This document shows, one piece after another, positions 24,355-33,489 of a DNA stretch of 64,000 nt. The stretch's first letter is position 1, and every line of letters begins with the position of its first letter. Under the pieces are notes generated by a model. The model made no database searches. It was not told the origin of the DNA and saw only the letters and a list, made by a program, of their open reading frames with translations. The translations under genes were made by a program, and so were the position numbers. The DNA is from Bacteroidetes bacterium UBA4416 (GTDB lineage Bacteria; Bacteroidota; Bacteroidia; B-17B0; Aurantibacillaceae), in NCBI GenBank assembly GCA_002390745.1, contig DGQK01000012.1, positions 235,895-299,894 of the forward strand. The letters run 5' to 3'.

Positions 24355-25676
24355 AAGAAATTACAAATTTTTCAAAGTCAGATGCATACAGGAAGCGCAT
24401 TCACGACCTGATACCCGGCGGTGCGCATACATACAGCAAAGGAGATGATCAATTCCCGATCCTTTCGCCGGCAGCTATTACACATGGAAAAGGCAGTCAT
24501 GTCTGGGATCCGGATGGAAATGAATATATTGAATGCCTGGGGGGGTTGGCATCCATAAGTCTTGGCCATGCATACGAGCCGGTCATAGAGCGGGTTGCCG
24601 CAGAGCTGAAGCGGGGCAATAACTTTTCGAGGCCTTCTGTGTTGGAAATGGAAATTGCTGAGAAATTCCTGGCTAATATTCCCGGACATGATATGATCAA
24701 ATTTGCCAAGAACGGGTCTGTAGTGACAACGGCCGCTGTAAAGCTGGCAAGAGCCTACACAGGTCGAACGCTGGTAGCCAGGCCGGCCGAACATCCTTTT
24801 TATTCCTATGATGACTGGTTTATCGGAAGCACGGATGTGAAAAGCGGGATTCCAAATGCGATCAGCAACCTCACGATTACCTTTAAAGCAGATGATCTTC
24901 AATCGCTCAGAGAACTGTTTGAAAAGCATCCGGGCCAAATCGCCTGCGTCATCTCCGAGCCGGAAAAAATGAATGCCCTGGAACCGGATTTTCTGAAAAA
25001 TGCCATTGAGCTGGCACATCAGCATGGGGCACTCTGGGTCATGGACGAAATGATTACAGGTTATAAAACTGATTTTCCGGGTTCCATGAAAAAATACAAT
25101 GTAGTGCCCGATATGACCACCTGGGGAAAAGGTATCGCGAATGGCTTTTCATTTTGCTGCCTTACGGGAAAAAAAGAAGTAATGGAACTGGGTGGGATTC
25201 GGAAGACAGGCGCCGAGAAGCTGTTTTTGATCAGTACCACGCATGGTGGCGAAACTTCCAGCATCGCAGCAGCACTGGCTACGATCGATGAATTTAAAAA
25301 ACACGATGTGATTGGTCACAATCAAAGCATGGGACAAAAATTCATCGACGGATCAAAACAGATTTTCAATAGTCATGGACTGAGCAATTCGATCAGGAAC
25401 CTGCAATTCAACTGGCACGCTTCTCTTGGCTATTTCGATAAAGATGGGAACAACTCCTTCGGCCTGAGAACCTTGTTTCACCAGGAAATGATAAAGCGGG
25501 GTGTTCTGTTCCAGGGAATTTTTTGCCCGCATTTTTCGCATAGCGAAAGTGATGTAAACTATATATTGAATGCAATGGACGAGGCCTGTTCGCTTTATAA
25601 AAAAGGGCTTGAAGAGGGCTATGAAAAATACCTCATAGGAGAGGCGATTAAACCTGTATTCCGGAAAATTATTTAA
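24351..25676 (+). CDS. Class III aminotransferase (glutamate-1-semialdehyde aminomutase-like)
   Basis: A 441-residue PLP enzyme. Family features are IPGGAHTYSKGDDQ near the N-terminus, the PLP-contact WVMDEMITGYK and the Schiff-base lysine in TTWGKGIANGF. The fold normally acts on semialdehydes (HemL) or small keto compounds. In this setting, fused by overlap to a SpsF-like gene and followed by an SDR, it is likely to aminate a sugar aldehyde or ketone. A true HemL role is unlikely given the operon and the altered active-site surroundings. Confidence 0.82.
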   Translation: MKEITNFSKSDAYRKRIHDLIPGGAHTYSKGDDQFPILSPAAITHGKGSHVWDPDGNEYIECLGGLASISLGHAYEPVIERVAAELKRGNNFSRPSVLEMEIAEKFLANIPGHDMIKFAKNGSVVTTAAVKLARAYTGRTLVARPAEHPFYSYDDWFIGSTDVKSGIPNAISNLTITFKADDLQSLRELFEKHPGQIACVISEPEKMNALEPDFLKNAIELAHQHGALWVMDEMITGYKTDFPGSMKKYNVVPDMTTWGKGIANGFSFCCLTGKKEVMELGGIRKTGAEKLFLISTTHGGETSSIAAALATIDEFKKHDVIGHNQSMGQKFIDGSKQIFNSHGLSNSIRNLQFNWHASLGYFDKDGNNSFGLRTLFHQEMIKRGVLFQGIFCPHFSHSESDVNYILNAMDEACSLYKKGLEEGYEKYLIGEAIKPVFRKII

Positions 25677-25685
25677 TTGAATGCG

Positions 25686-26504
25686 ATGATAAGAACAACA
25701 GATGCAACACAGATTAATTTCAGGGAAAAGTTCGACCTGAAAGGAAAGGTTATTGTTATTTCAGGCGCCTGTGGGCTGATAGGCCGCGCTTTTTGTGAAG
25801 CAGTGGCTCAGTTCGGCGGTCATGTGGTAGCGGCAGATATTGCCCTGGCAAAGCCGGCTGTGTTTGCCGAAGACCTTGAAAAGCGCAATGGTGTAAAATG
25901 CCTCGGCCTGGAAGTGGAAGTCGAAAATAAAGACTCTGTCCTGAAATTGAAAGAAGCAGCATTAGCAGAATTCGGGAGAATAGATGGCTTGGTAACAGGA
26001 CATCAGAATAAAACTCACCTGATATTTGAACCTTTTGAAAATGTCAGCGAAGAGAACTGGGATAAAGTGGTTGAGGTGAATCTGAAAGGGACCTTTCTTT
26101 TATGTCAGGTAATTGGTTCTTATATGGCAGAGCAAAGATCCGGCTCCATTGTCAATATCCCTTCCACATACAGTGTGGTAGCGCCTAATCAGAACTTATA
26201 CAAAGGAACGAAGATGGGCTGCCCGGCAGCTTACTCAGCAAGCAAGGGCGGTATCGATGCATTATCTCAATACCTTTCCTCTTATTGGGCGGCAAAAGGT
26301 GTACGCGTTAATATGATCACCCCGCACGGCGTGTGGAATAATCACGAAGAGCAGTTTGAAAAAAACTTTTCAAATTTCAGCCCGATGGAACGGATGAGCT
26401 ACAACCACGAAGTGGCACCGGCGCTCATTTATCTGCTAAGCGATGCCTCCAGCTATGTTACCGGCAACAATATGCTCGTGGAAGGCGGATGGACAGCCTG
26501 GTAA
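25686..26504 (+). CDS. Short-chain dehydrogenase (PtmA-like)
   Basis: A 272-residue classical SDR. The cofactor loop is VISGACGLIGRAF, the catalytic Ser lies in VNIPSTYSV, and the Tyr-Lys pair is in AAYSASKGG. The end GNNMLVEGGWTAW is the family C-terminus. The ATG at 25686 is chosen (a TTG lies 9 bases upstream). Similar SDRs stand beside NeuB and CMP-transferase genes in flagellin-glycosylation loci (PtmA). It probably supplies or reduces the keto group used by the neighbouring aminotransferase. Confidence 0.85.
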   Translation: MIRTTDATQINFREKFDLKGKVIVISGACGLIGRAFCEAVAQFGGHVVAADIALAKPAVFAEDLEKRNGVKCLGLEVEVENKDSVLKLKEAALAEFGRIDGLVTGHQNKTHLIFEPFENVSEENWDKVVEVNLKGTFLLCQVIGSYMAEQRSGSIVNIPSTYSVVAPNQNLYKGTKMGCPAAYSASKGGIDALSQYLSSYWAAKGVRVNMITPHGVWNNHEEQFEKNFSNFSPMERMSYNHEVAPALIYLLSDASSYVTGNNMLVEGGWTAW

Positions 26505-26577
26505 AGATCAATGAGCGAATAGCGAGGAAGTTACCGAGGATTAAATAATTTTGAAATGATAATTAACTTACACAAAG

Positions 26578-27633
26578 ATGAGCAAACTGATTAATTTTTT
26601 GAATAATTACACGCCCGATAGGATTACTGCACCTTATGTGATCGCGGAAGCAGGTGTCAACCACGAAGGGTCAATGGAGCTTGCCAAACGGCTTATAGAT
26701 GAGGCAGCCGAAGGAGGAGCGCAGGCAATCAAATTCCAAACATATAGGGCAGACACCATTGCAAGTAAGGATAGCCCTTACTACTGGGATATTTCCAAAG
26801 AGCCCACCAGGAGCCAGCACGAATTGTTTAAGAAATACGATAAATTCTGGAAGAAAGAATATGAGGAACTGAAGGTGTATTGCGATAAAGCAGGGATCGA
26901 ATTTATGAGCACCCCTTTTGATGTAGAAAGTGCGAAATTTCTGAATGACCTGATGCCTGTGTTCAAGATCTCTTCTTCTGATATCACTAATTTTAACTTT
27001 ATTGAGCTACAGTGTTCCTTCGGAAAACCAATTATTCTGTCTACAGGCGCATCTCATTTATGGGAAGTACAGGAGGCCGTTAATATTATAGAAAAAGCCG
27101 GAAATAAACTTTGCCTGATGCATTGTGTCCTGAATTATCCCACACCTAATGAAAATGCAAATCTCGGTATGATCTGGGATTTGAAAAAGCAATTCCCTAA
27201 GCATGTTCCTGGTTATAGTGATCATACATTGCCACAAGAAATGGAGGTAATTCATTCTTCGGTGCTACTGGGAGCGGCAGTGATTGAAAAACACTTTACG
27301 CATGACAAAACGTTGCCGGGTAATGATCATTATCACGCGATGGACAAAAATGATCTGAAAGAATTTTGGCGTCGCTGGAAGTTTACGCAGCAGCTTTTGG
27401 GTTCTTTTAAACTCGAAGCTCTGGAAGCAGAGGAGCCTGCACGCAAAAATGCGAGAAGAAGTCTGGTGGCATCCAGAGATATTGCCGAAGGAAAAATTAT
27501 TGAAGAAGCCGATCTCACTTGGAAGCGCCCGGCACACGGCATCAGCGCTAAGTTCTATACAAGTCTGCTTGGCAAAAAATCCCTCAAAGCCATCAAGGAA
27601 GATGAAGTACTTAAATGGAACATGTTTGATTAA
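26578..27633 (+). CDS. neuB: NeuB-family nonulosonate synthase
   Basis: A 351-residue enzyme condensing phosphoenolpyruvate with a six-carbon (or related) amino sugar to a nine-carbon alpha-keto acid. Motifs: YVIAEAGVNHEGSMELAK, IKFQTYRADT, GYSDHTLPQE, VIEKHFTHDK. Residues from about 290 form the antifreeze-like SAF domain (RRSLVASRDIAEGKII). A 73-base gap precedes it with no clear terminator. No NeuC/LegG or PseB/PseC/PseG genes are in the window, so the acceptor sugar's origin is open. Confidence 0.92.
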   Translation: MSKLINFLNNYTPDRITAPYVIAEAGVNHEGSMELAKRLIDEAAEGGAQAIKFQTYRADTIASKDSPYYWDISKEPTRSQHELFKKYDKFWKKEYEELKVYCDKAGIEFMSTPFDVESAKFLNDLMPVFKISSSDITNFNFIELQCSFGKPIILSTGASHLWEVQEAVNIIEKAGNKLCLMHCVLNYPTPNENANLGMIWDLKKQFPKHVPGYSDHTLPQEMEVIHSSVLLGAAVIEKHFTHDKTLPGNDHYHAMDKNDLKEFWRRWKFTQQLLGSFKLEALEAEEPARKNARRSLVASRDIAEGKIIEEADLTWKRPAHGISAKFYTSLLGKKSLKAIKEDEVLKWNMFD

Positions 27634-28493
27634 TGAAACAATTCCTCTTCATCACCCATAAAACTCCTTCCGCGGTACAATCTCCCTTGCGCAAAGATTT
27701 GTTCGGGCTTTACCTCGAAGCGCTCCGCGGGCAGACCTATCGTAACTGGAAGGTTCTGCTCATCGGTGAAGAGGAATCGGAGCAGCAGAACATTAAAACA
27801 GTAAAGTTGGATGCTTCCTCAAGAGAAGTCGTTCCGGAGAAGCTGGCAGAAATCTACGGGCGCAGGGATGTATGCGAGTACCTGGAATCGTCGGATTACA
27901 TTGTTAAGCTCGACGACGATGATATCATTTCTCCGACCATCCTGGAGCAAGCTTCCTTGCTCGATTTCGATGTATACCACGATGATTGGCATACTTTTTA
28001 TGATATCAGCAGCGGCATGCTTACACAGGAGTTCAGGTCATGGATTCCCAGCACCTGCATTCATGCTACAAAACATGCTTTGGCCCCCATCAACGAAGGC
28101 CCCTTTAATTACTACAGGAATAGCGTGTTGTATACGGATCACTCCAAAATGTGGCACATATATTACAAGGATAAACATATTGTCAAAGCAAAAAAAGAGC
28201 ACCCCGTTTACCTGAGAATACTGTCACCGACATCCATTACGGCTGGAGCAAAAAAAGCCCCGATACTGACTATGTCAGATATCGGTTTTAATCAGTATTA
28301 TACATACCTTAAATCATTCGGCTATTGGAATGAAGCACCTGCGCATGATTTTGATATCTATAAAGTAAAGCTTTCGAAGGTATGGGTAGATTTTTCCGGG
28401 GCTCCGCAAAGGCCGATCCGTGGGATAAGCGGTCTGAATGCCATCTCGGATAAGTTTTTTTATTATGCAAAACGAATTAGAAAATTATTTTGA
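27633..28493 (+). CDS. Putative glycosyltransferase with GT-A-like core
   Basis: A 286-residue protein beginning MKQFLFITHKTPSAVQSPLR. A GT-A-type segment (YLEALRGQTYRNWKVLLIG) and an acidic metal-site motif VKLDDDDIISPTIL near residues 90-103 are visible. It resembles the putative rhamnosyltransferase-like group, but the match is weak outside these motifs. It starts one base inside the NeuB stop and overlaps the next gene by 29 bases. It is probably a transferase of this locus; substrate unknown. Confidence 0.68.
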   Translation: MKQFLFITHKTPSAVQSPLRKDLFGLYLEALRGQTYRNWKVLLIGEEESEQQNIKTVKLDASSREVVPEKLAEIYGRRDVCEYLESSDYIVKLDDDDIISPTILEQASLLDFDVYHDDWHTFYDISSGMLTQEFRSWIPSTCIHATKHALAPINEGPFNYYRNSVLYTDHSKMWHIYYKDKHIVKAKKEHPVYLRILSPTSITAGAKKAPILTMSDIGFNQYYTYLKSFGYWNEAPAHDFDIYKVKLSKVWVDFSGAPQRPIRGISGLNAISDKFFYYAKRIRKLF

Positions 28494-29745
28494 CCGTCTT
28501 TGGCCCATCTGTCGCAGTATCACTGGCGACGGACTACGCCGTTCCCTGGAGATTATTAACGAGTTGCTGCCGCTCAAGCTTACCGAGGTCCCAACAGGCA
28601 CCTCTGTTTTTGATTGGACGATTCCCAACGAATGGAATATCTCCGATGCATTCATTATAGCTCCGGATGGGAAAAAGATATGTGATTTCAGAAAAAATAA
28701 TCTGCACGTTATTAATTATTCTGTACCGGTAAATAAGATTATTTCGTTGGATGATCTCCGTAAACATTTGCATTACATCGAAGAATTGCCTGATGCCGTT
28801 CCTTATATAACAAGCTATTATAAGGAAACATGGGGGTTTTGTATCAGTTACAATGATTATAAAAATCTCACTGAAGGCGACTACCAGGTAGTGATAAACA
28901 GCTCGCTGGCTCCCGGCAGCCTCACGTATGGTGAGTGCATCCTTCGCGGCGACTCCGATAAGGAAGTATTGTTTTCAACGTATTTGTGCCATCCAAGCAT
29001 GGCTAATAACGAACTCTCGGGCCCACTCGTGCAGGCATTTCTGTATAAAAAAATAGCAGAACTCCCTAAAAGAAAATATACCTACCGTTTTTTGTTTGCC
29101 CCCGAAACGATAGGCGTCATTGCTTACCTTCATGCTCATGGCAGGCAGCTTAAGGAGAAGCTGGTAGCAGGCTATGTGCTAACCTGTTGTGGGGATAAGG
29201 GTGCATTTGTATACAAACAATCAAAACAGATCAACTCACTGGCCGATCGTGTGGCAAAGCATGTGCTCAAATACCAGGAAGTTCCTTACGAAGTAATTCC
29301 TTTCAGCGTAGGAGGGAGCGACGAAAGGCAATATTGTTCGCCCGGCTTCAACCTTCCGGTAGGCTCACTGACGCGTAGCATGTACCAGCGCTATGCAGAA
29401 TACCATACTTCGCTCGATAACAAGGATTTCATTTCGTTTGATGCCATGGCCCAAACCGTGGAAACTTATTTTGGCTTTGTGAAGGCTATGGAGCTTAATG
29501 ATATCTATAGAAATACAATTCCATATGGTGAGCCGCAGCTCGGCAAACGCGGGCTCTATCCTTCGTCGGTAAATCCGACCGATGCGCGCGACAAAATACA
29601 TAACCGGATGCACCTGCTTTCTTTTGCTGACGGAAATACAGATCTGATTGATATTGCCGAGCTTAGAAATTGTGATATTTCTCTTTTTTCAGAAGATATT
29701 AGAATTCTGGAAAGCAAAGGAATTCTTGTAAAGTCTAATCTATGA
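28465..29745 (+). CDS. DUF4910 / DUF2172 zinc-aminopeptidase-like protein
   Basis: A 426-residue protein with the architecture of the DUF4910 family. A short N-terminal part (LWPICRSITGDGLRRSLEII) precedes an M28-peptidase-like core. Possible zinc ligands are in CHPSMANNELSG, FLFAPETIG and YHTSLDNKDF. A C-terminal winged-helix-like stretch follows (MHLLSFADGNTDLIDIA). The ATG at 28465 is favoured because an upstream in-frame ATG would overlap the previous gene by 56 bases. The family recurs in surface-sugar loci with an unproven role; amide hydrolysis or ligation on a sugar amine is a guess. Confidence 0.8.
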   Translation: MQNELENYFDRLWPICRSITGDGLRRSLEIINELLPLKLTEVPTGTSVFDWTIPNEWNISDAFIIAPDGKKICDFRKNNLHVINYSVPVNKIISLDDLRKHLHYIEELPDAVPYITSYYKETWGFCISYNDYKNLTEGDYQVVINSSLAPGSLTYGECILRGDSDKEVLFSTYLCHPSMANNELSGPLVQAFLYKKIAELPKRKYTYRFLFAPETIGVIAYLHAHGRQLKEKLVAGYVLTCCGDKGAFVYKQSKQINSLADRVAKHVLKYQEVPYEVIPFSVGGSDERQYCSPGFNLPVGSLTRSMYQRYAEYHTSLDNKDFISFDAMAQTVETYFGFVKAMELNDIYRNTIPYGEPQLGKRGLYPSSVNPTDARDKIHNRMHLLSFADGNTDLIDIAELRNCDISLFSEDIRILESKGILVKSNL

Positions 29746-31133
29746 GTCTGTCATTCGATAAATTCAAAGAATCCTTTTACTCAAGGGTAAAAGATATGCA
29801 TACCTTCGATTGTTTGGACTTTAACGCTTTGAAAATCGTGCTGGATGGGCTGAAGGTGAATTATTCGGAAAAAGGGATCCGGGATACTACCATCTTCCAA
29901 TTCCCCTGGCAGCTGCGCTTACGTTTGTTTTTGCAAAGAATGCGGCAGGCGAAACATTACCTGAAAGCTAAAGAAATTTCAAGATCATTAAAACAAAAAA
30001 AAGCTACTTACCTGCTATTCGACAATGGGAGAACTGCCTATGATAGCGGGAGCCGGCATGTTTCGTTTTATTTCGAAAGAATCAGGCAGGAGCTTGGTGA
30101 TCAGGCTGTTTCGGTGATCTATCAGAAACCTGTGGTCTTTAAAGACGCTCCTGGCGTTCAGGATCTAGAAGCTCTTAAATACACTGATCTTGATGCAGAA
30201 GACCTTACTCTGAAAGCCGCACTTAAAAACCTCTATGATCATATCGTAACCAAAAAGTATTTTAGTTCCGCCGAGCTTGGCAATATTGCAACAGCGTTTG
30301 GAATTTTTTTTTCGCAATACAGGATCTGGAAGCAGATTCTGTCGGAAACAACCTTGAAGGCGTGTTTGTTTGATCAGCATTACCATAGGGAGGGCATGTT
30401 GCTTGCCTTGAAGAGATTGGGAATTCGTTCCATCGAGTTGCAACATGGGCTGATAGCAAAAGAAGATATTTTTTATGTTTTTCCAAAACCGGTGGAATTC
30501 ATCGCCGGCCGTGCGTTATTCCCGGATAAAATCTTTACATATTCCCCTTATTGGTCAGGCATTCTGAATTCGGGATATGAATTTAGAAAAGAGCAGGTGG
30601 AAGTATTGGGACAATACCAATACATCAATACCTATATCAGCAGGGAGCAGGAAAATGCCTTTTATGAATTCATTGCGGAACGTCCTTTTATCCTGGTTAC
30701 AACTCAAACCTTTCTCCACGAACATTTTATTCGCTATATCCTGTGGCTTTCTGCTGACCTTGAATTGCGATATGCCGGGTATGTCATCGTTGTCAAACTT
30801 CATCCTTCAGAGAAAAGTCAGGATTATGAGCCGATCCTGAATTTGAAGAACGTCAAAGTCCTGGATTGCAATACGGAGTTTCTGCTGAGTAAATGTACAC
30901 ACCATGTTTCGGTTTATTCAACAACCTTATACGATGGGTCGAAGTATGCATGTCAAAATTATTCATTGGATCTGGATCTTTGTAGTGATTACGTGCAGGC
31001 TCTTGTAAATGCAGGAGTTTCGGAGTTGCTTGGGTATGACGAAAATCCTCTAGATAAGCCTCGGATTAAACTTAATAGGGCAAGTTTCTATGAAGATTTT
31101 GAACTGCATAAACATAAATTGCGGGCATTTTGA
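29742..31133 (+). CDS. GT-B-fold transferase (SpsB / polysialyl- or glycerophosphotransferase-like)
   Basis: A 463-residue protein with no membrane helix. The C-terminal half shows the arrangement of CMP- or CDP-donor GT-B enzymes: IRSIELQHGLIA near residue 230, VIVVKLHPSEKSQDY near 350 and VSVYSTTLYDGSKY near 390. The QHG, HP and S/T-T-x-x-D/E points are shared with CDP-glycerol transferases and polysialyltransferase-like proteins. Located after NeuB and a CMP-activating gene, it is a good candidate for transferring the CMP-activated sugar. A 63-base gap follows with no hairpin seen. Confidence 0.62.
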   Translation: MSLSFDKFKESFYSRVKDMHTFDCLDFNALKIVLDGLKVNYSEKGIRDTTIFQFPWQLRLRLFLQRMRQAKHYLKAKEISRSLKQKKATYLLFDNGRTAYDSGSRHVSFYFERIRQELGDQAVSVIYQKPVVFKDAPGVQDLEALKYTDLDAEDLTLKAALKNLYDHIVTKKYFSSAELGNIATAFGIFFSQYRIWKQILSETTLKACLFDQHYHREGMLLALKRLGIRSIELQHGLIAKEDIFYVFPKPVEFIAGRALFPDKIFTYSPYWSGILNSGYEFRKEQVEVLGQYQYINTYISREQENAFYEFIAERPFILVTTQTFLHEHFIRYILWLSADLELRYAGYVIVVKLHPSEKSQDYEPILNLKNVKVLDCNTEFLLSKCTHHVSVYSTTLYDGSKYACQNYSLDLDLCSDYVQALVNAGVSELLGYDENPLDKPRIKLNRASFYEDFELHKHKLRAF

Positions 31134-31196
31134 AACGGTGCCTGCATTCGTATAACAAACAACAGCTTTAACCCAAACCTCGGAAAGTACTGACAG

Positions 31197-32333
31197 ATGT
31201 TAACTATAGAGAGTAAAGAAACGATGGAATGCCGGAGATGTGTACTCAATGCCAGAGATGTATCGAATATAAATTTTGATGAGCATGGAATTTGCAACTA
31301 CTGCCGGTACTATGATTCTGTCACATCGAAGTTAGGAACTGCAGAGCAACGTAAAAAATGGCTTTCTGATAAGATTGCAGTCATCAAGCAGGAAGGAAAA
31401 AATAAATCTTACGATTGCATCCTGGGAGTTAGTGGCGGAGTTGATAGCACTTACCTTGCCTATTGGGTTAAACAGGAAGGACTGCGGCCATTAGTTGTAC
31501 ATTTTGATAACGGTTGGAACAGCGAACTCGCAACTGCCAATATCACCAATATTTGCGGGAAGCTGGGGTTGGAATTGAAGACACATGTCATCAATTGGGA
31601 AGAATTCAAAGAGCTCCAGCTGGCTTATATCAGGGCAGGCGTGGTGGACATAGAGGCATTAACGGACCATGCGATTGCAGCTACCATATACAAAATCGCT
31701 AAGGACTATAAATTGCGTTATACCATAAGTGGATTTAACTACGCAACGGAAGCGATCATGCCAAAAGGATGGGTTTTCGATAAATTGGATTGGGCCAATA
31801 TATCGGATATTTATGCGAAATTCGGAAATGGCAAACCGGTCAGAACATTTCCATACCTTAGTTTTTATAGGAAGCTTTACTACCATTGGTTTCTGAAATT
31901 GGAATCCATTCAGGTATTAAATTATATCGCCTACAATAAAGCGCAAGCCAAAGAATTAATTTCTGAAAAGCTTTCCTGGCGCGATTATGGAGGCAAACAC
32001 TACGAATCTATTTTTACGAAATTTTACCAGGCTTACATCCTGCCGGTTCGTTTCGGAATCGATAAGCGGAAAGCGCATCTGTCAAACCTGATTTGCAGTG
32101 GCCAGATCACTAAAGAGCAGGCAAAGGAAGAGCTTAAGAAACCCTTGTATGAGAATGAGGTTGAATTAGCACAGGAAAAACAGTATGTGCTTAAAAAGTT
32201 AGGATTGAGCGAGTCGGAATTCGATGGCTTAATGGCTCAGCCAACCAGAAAACATGAGGATTTTAAAACCGAGAAAGCGCTTTGGGAACGGTACTTCAGG
32301 CTGATAAATATCCTTAAGTTTAAGTTCCGGTAA
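31197..32333 (+). CDS. wbpG: WbpG-type N-acetyl sugar amidotransferase, copy 2
   Basis: A 378-residue PP-loop protein with a zinc ribbon (CRRC, CNYC), ATP loop ILGVSGGVDSTYLA and PLVVHFDNGWNSELA. It is clearly paralogous to the copy at 20088 over the full length (shared DYGGKHYESI and DKRKAHLSNLI) but diverged. An internal ATG at 31224 gives a start equivalent to copy 1 and is an alternative. A single HisH/HisF pair must feed both copies, unless one works without it. Two copies suggest two different amidinated sugars in the glycan. Confidence 0.87.
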   Translation: MLTIESKETMECRRCVLNARDVSNINFDEHGICNYCRYYDSVTSKLGTAEQRKKWLSDKIAVIKQEGKNKSYDCILGVSGGVDSTYLAYWVKQEGLRPLVVHFDNGWNSELATANITNICGKLGLELKTHVINWEEFKELQLAYIRAGVVDIEALTDHAIAATIYKIAKDYKLRYTISGFNYATEAIMPKGWVFDKLDWANISDIYAKFGNGKPVRTFPYLSFYRKLYYHWFLKLESIQVLNYIAYNKAQAKELISEKLSWRDYGGKHYESIFTKFYQAYILPVRFGIDKRKAHLSNLICSGQITKEQAKEELKKPLYENEVELAQEKQYVLKKLGLSESEFDGLMAQPTRKHEDFKTEKALWERYFRLINILKFKFR

Positions 32334-32336
32334 CGA

Positions 32337-33470
32337 ATGTATATGATCCCCTTCAATAAACCATACATCACCGGGCAGGAGCTTCGCTACATCGCCGAAG
32401 TAACCGCCTCTGGCAAGCTATCGGGAGAAGGTGTGTTTACTAAAAAATGCACGGCCTATTTTGAGCAGCATTATGGGATCAGAAAAGCCTTTCTCACGAC
32501 CTCCTGCACTGATGCTCTGGAGATGGCGGCAATCCTCCTGGATATACAGGCAGGCGATGAAGTCATTGCTCCCGCCTATACCTTTGTGTCTACCGTCAAT
32601 GCCTTTGTCCTGCGCGGCGCCAGCATTGTATTTGCCGACAGCAATGCCGGAAACCCCAACATGGATGCAGCTGCACTTGAAGCGCTGATCACCCCAAAGA
32701 CCAAAGCCATTGTAGCGATGCACTATGCCGGTATTGCCTGCGATATGGACCGCATCATGGCGATAGCGGCTAAGCACGGGATCTTTGTAGTGGAAGATGC
32801 CGCGCAGTCCATCGACAGTTATTATAAAGGTCGCCCTTTAGGCTCTATTGGGCATTTGGCCGCCTTCTCGTTTCACGAAACCAAAAATGTCATCTCCGGC
32901 GAGGGTGGACTACTGGCGATCAATGACGAACAGTTTTTGCAACGCGCGGAAATCATCAGCGAAAAAGGAACCAACCGCCAGGCCTTTGTCAGAGGTGAAG
33001 TGAAAAAATACGAGTGGGTTGATATCGGCTCTTCCTTTATGCCTTCCGAGATCACCGCTGCTTTCCTCTATGCACAACTCGAACAGCTTCGTCCGATCCA
33101 GGAGAAAAGGCTGCTGCTCTGGAATACCTATTTCGTCGGTCTGCAGGAGTCAGAACGGAAAGGCTATCTGAAACGCCCACAGATTCCGGATGATGCGTCC
33201 CACAACGGACACATCTTTTATATGGTGCTTGCAGAGGCCGCAAAAAGGCAGCCACTGATTGCCTTTCTGAAAAGCAAAGGCATCAGCTCCGCCTTTCATT
33301 TCTTGTCTCTGAACAAAAGCCGCTTTTACGAAAACAATAACCAATCAGACCTGCTATGGTCCGATCATTACACCGATTGCCTGATCAGGTTTCCCCTCTA
33401 CCATGAGCTCAATATAGAAGAAGTAGGCTATATATGCGAACAGGTGGAGTTGTTTTTCGAGAAGAAGTAA
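32337..33470 (+). CDS. rffA: dTDP-4-amino-4,6-dideoxygalactose transaminase family (WecE/RffA)
   Basis: A 377-residue DegT/DnrJ/EryC1 PLP aminotransferase. It begins IPFNKPYITGQELRYIAEV, has LTTSCTDALEMAA (PLP phosphate site), VVEDAAQSIDSYYKG and the Schiff-base lysine in AFSFHETKNVISGEGG. RffA normally aminates C-4 of dTDP-4-keto-6-deoxyglucose. The dTDP-glucose genes (rmlA, rmlB) are not in the window, so they must lie elsewhere, or this enzyme works on the CDP-keto sugar. It is the last gene before the terminator. Confidence 0.9.
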   Translation: MYMIPFNKPYITGQELRYIAEVTASGKLSGEGVFTKKCTAYFEQHYGIRKAFLTTSCTDALEMAAILLDIQAGDEVIAPAYTFVSTVNAFVLRGASIVFADSNAGNPNMDAAALEALITPKTKAIVAMHYAGIACDMDRIMAIAAKHGIFVVEDAAQSIDSYYKGRPLGSIGHLAAFSFHETKNVISGEGGLLAINDEQFLQRAEIISEKGTNRQAFVRGEVKKYEWVDIGSSFMPSEITAAFLYAQLEQLRPIQEKRLLLWNTYFVGLQESERKGYLKRPQIPDDASHNGHIFYMVLAEAAKRQPLIAFLKSKGISSAFHFLSLNKSRFYENNNQSDLLWSDHYTDCLIRFPLYHELNIEEVGYICEQVELFFEKK

Positions 33471-33489
33471 ATAATATAAGAAATCAGAA

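Noticed and set aside
24378..25025. 215-codon minus-strand frame inside the class III aminotransferase gene
   Set aside because: Antisense shadow of a well conserved PLP enzyme; no start context or family match.
24351..25676. Haem-pathway glutamate-1-semialdehyde aminomutase (HemL)
   Set aside because: The fold matches but the gene overlaps a CMP-sugar gene and is followed by an SDR and NeuB; no haem genes are near.
1978..33470. Genomic island or mobile element boundaries around the glycan locus
   Set aside because: No integrase, transposase, tRNA or flanking direct repeats are visible; the locus may still be of mixed ancestry, but the sequence shows no borders.
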